DNA of 17,655 nt from Candidatus Lloydbacteria bacterium RIFCSPLOWO2_02_FULL_54_12 (GTDB lineage Bacteria; Patescibacteriota; Minisyncoccia; Phycocordibacterales; UBA6899): NCBI GenBank assembly GCA_001819095.1, contig MHLS01000037.1:4536-22190 (forward strand), in the 5' to 3' direction. Below are positions 12,127-17,655 of this stretch, one piece after another. The number at the start of each line of letters is the position of its first letter. The stretch's first letter is position 1. Made by a program: the position numbers and the translations under genes. Below the pieces are notes generated by a model. It was given only the letters and a program-made list of their open reading frames with translations. It searched no databases and had not been told where the DNA came from.

Positions 12127-13152
12127 TTATTTCCTTCTGGCAGAAAGCTTTTGGGCGTCACCGACGCGACCCGTATCAACGTAGCGACGAATCAACACTT
12201 CGAGACTCGTCTTACTGAATGCAAACCCCGACTGCTTTTCCAGCTCTGCGATCCTATCTACGTTTTCTAGGGGACTTTTTTCAACAAAAATTGCTGTTAC
12301 AGTATCCCACTCTTTCTGCAACAGTTTGCGCTTCACCCTCTTCAGCAAATAAAGCACGCTCGAGACATCGCCTCTGACCATGTGAAAGGCGACCATGGTC
12401 TCGTCTTCGGTGCGAGTCAGCGTTCTGTCGAGATGAGACGCCAGCCAGTACACAGTCGGAAAATGACCACTCTCCACACTAGCGGCAAGGACACGCTCAA
12501 TCAACTCGTTTGGGAGAGCTTCGAGTGCCGGCATGTTCATGTCAAAAAGCGGATAATCTTTGGCTAACGCAAATTCGACTGCCGCCACTTGCATTTTGGG
12601 AGATGCTCCATTTCTTGCCACGTTAAGCGCAAGATGCGCGTCGTCGACCGCAATCGCTTTGGTAATCATGGCATCGCCCAGATAGTCTGGAACGGGAAAT
12701 TGATTTTTCAATACGAAGTGGCCACTGAGGTCACGACCCAAAATGAGTTCCGAGGCAACCCTGTCGAGCTCCTCCTCACTGAGTGAGCGGCCAAGTTTTG
12801 TGAGTAAGTACTCAACATTTCTCCAAGTCCCGTCACCACGGATGTTCGCTTTAAGCAAAATCTCCAGGTCGTCTTTGCTGAGAGGTTCTCCCATGAGCGA
12901 AGCTATTTTCTCTGAAGCCTCGACCCTGCCCGTGTTGAGGGTCGACAACCTAATCTCCTCCAGTACGCCGTGCGTGGCTCCAAGTTCGATACCCCGCTCA
13001 ACCGTAGCGGCGGGTGCGTGCGCTGATGCCAGAGCGTCTCTACGCACCAGTTGATCGACCTCTTCTTGAGTTAGGTCGTGCTGAATCTTGGCCGCCTTGC
13101 CACGCTCTTTCGTTGCTGAACCTGAAAACAGCTTTGCGAGTAATTTGCGCAT
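12127..13152 (-). CDS. alpha-helical repeat protein, unknown function
   Basis: A 341-residue protein made almost entirely of amphipathic helix pairs. Repeating pieces of about 35 residues can be seen: LTQEEVDQLV, LSKDDLEILLKANIRGDGTWRNVEYLLTK, LSEEELDRVASELILGRDL, LPNELIERVLAASVESGHFPTVYWLASH, then VRGDVSSVLYLLKR and VDTGRVGDAQKL. The recurring plan is a helix, a small-residue turn (x-G-x), and a second helix with LL, as in PPR/TPR-type solenoids that bind RNA or protein. No signal peptide or catalytic motif is seen, and a short basic N-terminus is present. Start ATG 13152 follows AAAGGA with 7-nt spacing. It stands alone: the terminator at 13359 lies upstream. Composition is somewhat less GC-rich than neighbours. 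Not recognised as a named family. Confidence 0.75.
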   Translation of the reverse strand: MRKLLAKLFSGSATKERGKAAKIQHDLTQEEVDQLVRRDALASAHAPAATVERGIELGATHGVLEEIRLSTLNTGRVEASEKIASLMGEPLSKDDLEILLKANIRGDGTWRNVEYLLTKLGRSLSEEELDRVASELILGRDLSGHFVLKNQFPVPDYLGDAMITKAIAVDDAHLALNVARNGASPKMQVAAVEFALAKDYPLFDMNMPALEALPNELIERVLAASVESGHFPTVYWLASHLDRTLTRTEDETMVAFHMVRGDVSSVLYLLKRVKRKLLQKEWDTVTAIFVEKSPLENVDRIAELEKQSGFAFSKTSLEVLIRRYVDTGRVGDAQKLSARRK

Positions 13153-13276
13153 GACAATGTCCTTTCTGCAACAAGAAACATTCCATCTACGCAGAAACTA
13201 ACACAGTTATGAATTGTTGTCGAGATGGCGCAACAGTTCAATAACTTAAAGCCTCTCGTAAAACGATATAATCCCA

Positions 13277-13390
13277 ACCACAACGTGGAACAACAATCAT
13301 CACATCATCCAACCGAAAGAAGCTAGTTCTCACATCGTCCACTAGGCCGCGCATGGCCAAAACCCGTCGGCATTTGCTGACGGGTTTTGC
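13277..13390 (+). ncRNA. candidate small RNA between two minus-strand genes
   Basis: A perfect TATAAT (13266-13271, plus strand, weak -35) is followed about 115 nt later by a strong terminator hairpin. No ORF lies between. Short stems are possible (CCAC AAC GTGG; GGCC GCGCAT GGCC). The signals may be chance. This is the main content of the 305-nt gap 13153-13457 besides the terminator and the tRNA-like remnant. Confidence 0.25.
13359..13388. terminator. bidirectional rho-independent terminator
   Basis: AAAACCCGTC ... GACGGGTTTT, with an inner GCA/TGC. Ten-base stem with A- and T-runs at the ends, so it can end transcripts from both sides, including the HEPN-like gene whose stop is at 13458. 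Confidence 0.85.
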
Positions 13391-13404
13391 GCTAATAGTA
13401 GCTC

Positions 13405-13457
13405 GGCATGAGCGTCGGGACTCGAATGCCGGAGCGATGTTTCGCCAGTTAACCAAC
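13405..13457 (-). other. degenerate tRNA-like sequence
   Basis: Read on the minus strand: a D-arm-like AGTT GGTT AACT, a short GCGA AACA TCGC hairpin where an anticodon arm would be, and TTCGAGTCCCG as a T-loop element. The T stem does not pair, and the D-to-T distance is about 9 nt too short. A diverged relative lies at 11925-11975. Confidence 0.35.
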
Positions 13458-14135
13458 TCACAGATACCCCAACTCCTTGAATATCCGATAGTAGATATTG
13501 ATCGTTTGTTCTGCCACGGTGCGTGAAAGGACAAAATCGGAACCCCCTTTATGTGCGATCTCATTGCGCATCTTGTGCGCCCTCCACGCCTCATCAAGGT
13601 GAAGAAAGTCGCTCGGCTCAATCATCTTCATGCGCTCCCCCAGCGTCTCACCGCGATAGCCCATCCGCTCGACGACCTCATCCAAGATGTTATCCGCTTC
13701 GAGAATGGCGATCTTCCAGTCCGAGGGATTCTCCGAACGCATATAATTTTCCACGCGCACCCATTGTTCGTTCTTTTCGGTCTTCTCGTGTTCCCATGAC
13801 AGCGTGAGGCCGAGTTTGGCCGTTGTCGCTCTCGCAATCTCAAGCGTGCGGAGAAACGAGTAGATGGCGACGAGGATCCCCACCATTGCAATCACCGTTG
13901 CGACCGTTTTGATATAGAAAAGCGGGGTCGCAAGGCTTGCGGCAATCTCCGAGCGAAATTCCGTCGAGAAGAAGAGTGCAAGAAGCGGAAAGCCGACAAC
14001 GGCAATGATGGCGGCGATCACGATGTCGGTGTTCGCCCCTCCGGACTTTGGCTCTTCGGGTTTTTTATCAAACTTTTTATCAAACTTCTTTTCGAATTTT
14101 TTATCGAATTTTTTTTCTGGTTTTTTTTCGGCCAT
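13458..14135 (-). CDS. membrane-anchored protein with HEPN-like RNEIAH motif
   Basis: A 225-residue protein in three parts. Residues 1-30 are a Lys-rich tandem repeat (KKFD/KKFE units of four residues, residues about 8-24). Residues about 36-58 and 73-95 are two transmembrane helices. From about 125 to the end is a cytoplasmic helical domain with R190-N-E-I-A-H195, the Rx4H motif of HEPN-type domains, preceded by helices (AILEADNILDEVVERMG). HEPN proteins are often RNases, but many are not, so catalysis is not claimed. No antitoxin-like partner is adjacent. No Shine-Dalgarno site precedes ATG 14135; the upstream sequence is A/T-rich (AATAAAAATAAAAAGC). It follows gatA on the same strand, separated by palindromic element copy 5. 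Confidence 0.75.
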   Translation of the reverse strand: MAEKKPEKKFDKKFEKKFDKKFDKKPEEPKSGGANTDIVIAAIIAVVGFPLLALFFSTEFRSEIAASLATPLFYIKTVATVIAMVGILVAIYSFLRTLEIARATTAKLGLTLSWEHEKTEKNEQWVRVENYMRSENPSDWKIAILEADNILDEVVERMGYRGETLGERMKMIEPSDFLHLDEAWRAHKMRNEIAHKGGSDFVLSRTVAEQTINIYYRIFKELGYL

Positions 14136-14192
14136 AGCTTTTTATTTTTATTCCAACTCTCGCAAACCTCTTTCGAACTAATTCTTCGTTCG

Positions 14193-14277
14193 TACAAAGT
14201 GTGGAAGGCGGCCAACTTCTCCAAGGTCTCACCTTTCAAAGCCAAGGAGAGACCTTAGGCGGCCTTGCACCTTGTGC
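14193..14277. repeat. composite palindromic element, copy 5
   Basis: Imperfect outer arms (ACAAAGTGTGGAAGGCGGCC against the complement of GGCGGCCTTGCACCTTGT). The inner core CAAGGTCTCACCTT ... AAGGAGAGACC is shared with copy 4. It starts 6 nt after the gatA stop. Confidence 0.8.
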
Positions 14278-14283
14278 CTAAAC

Positions 14284-15726
14284 TCACCTTGAAAACTCAC
14301 GGATGCGCTCGACCGCCCTGCCTACCGCAAAGAGAGTATCCTCACCAAACGGTGCGGCCATGAATTGAACACCGACGGGAAGCGCCGTATTTCCCCGCAA
14401 GACCGTGCCGGACGGAACGGAGATACCCGGAACTCCGGCGATATTCCCCGGAACAGTGAAGATGTCTTCGAGGTACATCTTGAGCGGGTCGGCCGTTTTT
14501 TCACCCAACGCAAACGCGGGCGAAGGAGATGTCGGCGTTGCAATGACGTCAACGCCCTTGAACGCCCGCAGAAGCTCTTCGGTGATGAGCCGTCGCACCG
14601 CCACGGCCTTATTATAGTACGCATCGTAATACCCCGCCGAGAGCACATAGGTGCCGAGGAGGATGCGCCGCCGAACTTCCTTGCCGAAACCTTCTCCGCG
14701 CGACATTGTGTATACATCGATAAGCCTTTGTGCCTCTTTGGAAAGTCCGTAGCGTATGCCGTCGTAGCGCGCAAGATTCGCCGACGCCTCGGCGGGCATA
14801 AGCACATAGTACACGGCGAGCGCGGAAGGCAGCGTCGGGAGCTCGACCGGAAGTATATGATGACCTTCATCTTTGAGACGCGCAACAATAGATCGAAAAT
14901 TCTCTCGCACATCGGGATCGATGCCGTCCATCGCAATGAAAGACTCGGGGACGCCGATTGTCAACTTTTCTTTGTGTGTGGGTTTCCCCCGCTTACTCTC
15001 GGGAACCGATGTGCTGTCGAGGAGGTCAAAGCCGGTGATGGCACGAAAGAGGAGTTCCGTGTCTTCAACAGTTTTCGCAAAAGGCCCTATCTGGTCGAGT
15101 GAAGAAGCGAGTGCCATCAAACCGTAACGGGAAACCGCACCGTAGGTCGGTTTGAGGCCCACAACGCCGCAAAGCGCCGCCGGCTGGCGGATCGAGCCGC
15201 CGGTGTCGGAACCGAGGGCACCGAGCGCCCCCACGGAGGCAACAGCCGCAGCGGAGCCGCCGGAAGAGCCGCCGGGAACGCGCGTCACATCATGAGGGTT
15301 CTTCACCGGTCCGTACGCGCATGTTTCCGAGGAACTCCCCATGGCGAACTCGTCCATATTCGTGCGCCCAAGAATGACCGCACCGGCATCCTTCAGTTTT
15401 TTAACGGCCGTACCGTCGTACACTCCGCGATGGTTCATGAGTATCTTCGAACCCGATGCACTGATCTTACCTTCCATCAGCATGTTGTCTTTGATCGCAA
15501 CGGGGATCCCGGTAAGGTCGGTATCCTTCCCTTCCGCGATCATGCGATCGGCATTCTCCGCCGCAACGACGGCGTCATCGAAAAATTCAGCATAGACGTT
15601 GAGCGTCGCGTTCTTCTCCTTCGCGCGCAGAAGTACGGCTCGCGTCAACTCGACGGAAGAGTATTTTTTTGTGCGCAGGGCATCGCGTGCGCCGGCGATC
15701 GTGATTGTAGTGAGATCGATGGTCAT
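14284..15726 (-). CDS. gatA: Asp-tRNA(Asn)/Glu-tRNA(Gln) amidotransferase subunit A
   Basis: Amidase subunit of GatCAB. It releases ammonia from glutamine to convert Glu-tRNA(Gln) or Asp-tRNA(Asn). Amidase-signature triad in place: K79 in IKDN, cis-Ser S154 in PGGSSGGSAAAVA, and nucleophile S178 in SDTGGSIRQPA, the same numbering as in well-studied GatA proteins. Length 480 is normal. ATG 15726 (MTIDLTT) is chosen over an upstream in-frame codon at 15744 that lies in the palindromic repeat. No Shine-Dalgarno site is visible. Directly downstream of gatC; gatB is not in the window. Confidence 0.96.
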   Translation of the reverse strand: MTIDLTTITIAGARDALRTKKYSSVELTRAVLLRAKEKNATLNVYAEFFDDAVVAAENADRMIAEGKDTDLTGIPVAIKDNMLMEGKISASGSKILMNHRGVYDGTAVKKLKDAGAVILGRTNMDEFAMGSSSETCAYGPVKNPHDVTRVPGGSSGGSAAAVASVGALGALGSDTGGSIRQPAALCGVVGLKPTYGAVSRYGLMALASSLDQIGPFAKTVEDTELLFRAITGFDLLDSTSVPESKRGKPTHKEKLTIGVPESFIAMDGIDPDVRENFRSIVARLKDEGHHILPVELPTLPSALAVYYVLMPAEASANLARYDGIRYGLSKEAQRLIDVYTMSRGEGFGKEVRRRILLGTYVLSAGYYDAYYNKAVAVRRLITEELLRAFKGVDVIATPTSPSPAFALGEKTADPLKMYLEDIFTVPGNIAGVPGISVPSGTVLRGNTALPVGVQFMAAPFGEDTLFAVGRAVERIREFSR

Positions 15727-15738
15727 TGTTTTTTGTTC

Positions 15739-15786
15739 GTACAAGGTGGAACCTTAAGAATCAATCCTCAAGGTTCCACCTTGTAC
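15739..15786. repeat. palindromic repeat, copy 6, between gatC and gatA
   Basis: Perfect 17-bp inverted repeat, arms GTACAAGGTGGAACCTT, centre AAGAATCAATCCTC. It starts 4 nt after the gatC stop and ends 12 nt before the gatA ATG. Confidence 0.9.
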
Positions 15787-15790
15787 TCCG

Positions 15791-16084
15791 TTACAAAATT
15801 TGCCCTACCTTGAAAAAATCGTCTTCGCGGCGTGGTGCGTTCGCAAGTATCGCTTCGCTCCACGCTCCCCCCGGATACGCTTCGCCGTCTTCGCGGAGGA
15901 CGTTCCGGAGGGAACCGGCAACTGGCGCACTTTCCGCGTCGGTGACGACCCCCGAAACGTTCGACACGTACCCGAGCACCGCCTCGACTCCGGCAAGGAG
16001 CTCCGTTTTTTCTTGTTCGGAGAGACCGATCCGAGCCAGCGTCCCCAAATGTTCAATGTCTTCCTTCCTCAACATGGCCTTCAT
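15791..16084 (-). CDS. gatC: Asp-tRNA(Asn)/Glu-tRNA(Gln) amidotransferase subunit C
   Basis: Small subunit that wraps around GatA and stabilises the GatCAB complex. 97 residues, with the family pattern: KEDIEHLGTLARIGLSEQEKTELLAGVEAVLGYVSNV in the helical N-terminal half, then a long extended arm and the closing LREDG...ILANAPRREDDFFKVGQIL, where the APRREDDFFKVP-like end is characteristic. Starts at 16084 (MKAML) or at the second Met (16075); the first leaves a 7-nt gap after the ligA stop. Order ligA-gatC-gatA on one strand suggests a single transcript, but a palindrome interrupts gatC and gatA. Confidence 0.95.
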   Translation of the reverse strand: MKAMLRKEDIEHLGTLARIGLSEQEKTELLAGVEAVLGYVSNVSGVVTDAESAPVAGSLRNVLREDGEAYPGGAWSEAILANAPRREDDFFKVGQIL

Positions 16085-16091
16085 GCTAACA

Positions 16092-17655
16092 CTATTTCAG
16101 CATTTTCAGAAATTCCTGTTCGGCGACGACCTTTACGCCGAACTTTTGCGCATCACTCAATTTTGAACCGGGGTTTTCTCCGGTGACCACATAATCTGTT
16201 CCCTTGGAAACAGAACCGGAAACGGCGCCGCCCCTTGAGAGAACCTTCGCTTTCGCTTCGTCGCGACTCATCGTCGACAGCGTGCCCGTGAGAACGAACG
16301 TCTTTCCGCTGAAAGGACCTGCTGACTTTTTCGGCACGTCCACCTTTGCAATGTCGACGACACGCAAAAGCCTCGTGACCAGTTTCTTATTTTCGGCGTC
16401 CTTAAACCAGCTTTCGATCGAGCGCGCAACGATCGGCCCGACACCCGAGACCTCCATGCAGTTGTCGGCACTTGCCGACGTGAGCGCATCAATCGTTCTG
16501 AAATGCCCCGCGAGATCATGTGCAGTCTCCTCGCCCACCTGTGGTATCGAAAGGCCGATGATGAACCGCGCGAGGATGACCTTTTTCGCCTTGTCGATCG
16601 CGGAGAGCAGGTTGTCGACCGATTGCTCGGCAAAGCGGGGAACGAGAAGAAGGTCGCCGCGTTTGAGCGTAAAGATGTCGGCAAAACCGCCCACCAATCC
16701 CCTCTCCAAGAGAACGTCGACGATCTTCGGCCCCATCCCTTCGATGTCGAAGGCGTGTTTTCCGACGAAGTGGTAGAACTTTCTCTTCATCTGCGCAAAG
16801 GAGTTCTTTACGACGCAACGCCATGCGGCGGCCCCCGGGATACGCTCGATCGCTCCGTCTCCGCCGCAGTCGGGAACTTTCTTTGGCCAGACGAACTTCT
16901 TCTCTTTCCCCGTGCGCATCTTACTCACCACGGAAACAATGTCGGGGATAACGTCGCCCGCCTTCTGCAAGACGACCGTGTCGCCGATCCTTACATCAAG
17001 CCGATTAATCTCATCTTCATTGTGCAAGGTTGCACGTGAGACCATGGAGCCGTAAACCAAAACGGGGCGCAAATGCGCGACCGGTGTCAGCACCCCCGTC
17101 CGACCGACCTGAAGCACGATATCAAGGACGACCGTCGTCACCTGCTCTGCGGGAAACTTGAACGCAATGCCGAACCGCGGCGCTTTGCCGGTGTAGCCCA
17201 AAATCTCCTGCAAGCGGCGCTCATTCACCTTGATGACAACGCCGTCAATCTGGTAATCCTCCTTCGGGGCGCGTTTCTGCCACTCTTTCCAGTATGCAAT
17301 CACCTCTTCCGCGCTCGTCACATGGCGGTAATGACTATTCACCGCAAAGCCCAGCTCCCCCAGCCGTTCGAGTTCCTTTTCTTGCGTCTCGGGCGGCTGT
17401 GCGAACCTCGCGATGTCATAGATGAACGTGTCGAGGCGGCGGGAGGCTGCGATACCAGGGTCGAGCTGACGTATGGATCCCGCAGCGACATTGCGCGGAT
17501 TAGCAAAAGCTTCCTCGTTGCTCTTTTTCCGCTCCTTATTGAGTTCAAGCAATACGGACTTCCTCATATACACTTCGCCTTCGACGATGCAATCAACGGG
17601 CTCCGCAAGCAAAAGCGGTACCGTATAGATCGTGCGAATATTGTGCGTGACATCT
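16092..17655 (-). CDS. ligA: NAD-dependent DNA ligase, N-terminus beyond the window
   Basis: Seals nicks in replication and repair using NAD+. The frame is open to the right edge (DVTHNIRTIYTVPLLL is a standard LigA stretch just inside it), so the adenylation-site lysine (KxDG) is outside the window. Visible: GEVYMRK, NPRNVAAGSIRQLDP and the DYQIDGVVIKVN part of the nucleotidyltransferase domain; an OB-fold with LQVGRTGVLTPVA and RATLHNEDEI; a zinc-finger region reduced to two cysteines (VPDC and RCVVKNSFAQ, where C-P-x-C and C-x-N-x-x-C-P-A are usual); helix-hairpin-helix repeats; and a C-terminal BRCT domain starting near SGKTFVLTGTLS. Ends at TAG 16092. Followed at 7 nt by gatC. Confidence 0.97.
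   Translation of the reverse strand, partial: DVTHNIRTIYTVPLLLAEPVDCIVEGEVYMRKSVLLELNKERKKSNEEAFANPRNVAAGSIRQLDPGIAASRRLDTFIYDIARFAQPPETQEKELERLGELGFAVNSHYRHVTSAEEVIAYWKEWQKRAPKEDYQIDGVVIKVNERRLQEILGYTGKAPRFGIAFKFPAEQVTTVVLDIVLQVGRTGVLTPVAHLRPVLVYGSMVSRATLHNEDEINRLDVRIGDTVVLQKAGDVIPDIVSVVSKMRTGKEKKFVWPKKVPDCGGDGAIERIPGAAAWRCVVKNSFAQMKRKFYHFVGKHAFDIEGMGPKIVDVLLERGLVGGFADIFTLKRGDLLLVPRFAEQSVDNLLSAIDKAKKVILARFIIGLSIPQVGEETAHDLAGHFRTIDALTSASADNCMEVSGVGPIVARSIESWFKDAENKKLVTRLLRVVDIAKVDVPKKSAGPFSGKTFVLTGTLSTMSRDEAKAKVLSRGGAVSGSVSKGTDYVVTGENPGSKLSDAQKFGVKVVAEQEFLKMLK

Noticed and set aside
13458..14135. HEPN-MNT type toxin-antitoxin pair
   Set aside because: No small nucleotidyltransferase or other antitoxin-like gene is adjacent; neighbours are gatA and a terminator.
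1..17655. CRISPR arrays, insertion sequences or rRNA genes
   Set aside because: No regularly spaced direct repeats, transposase motifs or rRNA sequence were seen. The only mobile-type items are the intron, the endonuclease and the palindromic repeats.

Overview
The window looks like a chromosomal stretch of a bacterium from the Candidate Phyla Radiation (Patescibacteria), probably Parcubacteria-like; this is an inference from gene content, not from a marker tree. Supporting points are a LigA of the type that keeps only half of its zinc-finger cysteines, a short release factor 2, a membrane-anchored protein with an RNEIAH (HEPN-like) motif, a small tRNA cluster with an intron and a homing endonuclease, and promoters that sit directly on start codons. 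TGA is used as a normal stop, so this is not one of the CPR groups that recode UGA.

Layout. Left part (1-9652): a small plus-strand ORF, then almost only minus-strand genes: CYTH-domain protein, HELYH metallopeptidase, ftsE (no ftsX beside it), a divergent small two-TM membrane protein on the plus strand, prfB (RF2), a secreted lytic-transglycosylase-like protein, a class A penicillin-binding protein, a SAM methyltransferase and a NUDIX hydrolase. Cell-wall work dominates (PBP, transglycosylase, FtsE).

Centre (10090-12050): a bidirectional tRNA region. Minus strand: tRNA-Thr(GGT), then tRNA-Thr(CGT), whose CCA end lies one base from the NUDIX start codon. Plus strand, from a good sigma70-type promoter: a truncated tRNA-fMet copy, tRNA-fMet, tRNA-Met(CAT), a leaderless LAGLIDADG endonuclease gene, and tRNA-Asp(GTC) interrupted inside its anticodon by a 243-nt group I intron. 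The endonuclease is outside the intron and its stop codon is U8-A9-G10 of the tRNA. Just downstream, the last 15 nt of the tRNA are repeated 221 bp later, bracketing structured non-coding DNA. I regard this intron/endonuclease/duplicated-end arrangement as the most unusual part of the window.

Right part (12127-17655): minus-strand genes again: ligA (cut by the window edge), gatC, gatA (no gatB here), the HEPN-like membrane protein, and an unrecognised alpha-helical repeat protein.

Between genes there is a family of long perfect hairpins built on TACAAGGTnnnACCTT...AAGGTnnnACCTTGTA (four simple copies and two composite ones). They lie right after stop codons, and their arms vary in a compensatory way. 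One sits between gatC and gatA. Classical U-tract terminators are also present in several gaps, so the palindromes appear to be something additional.
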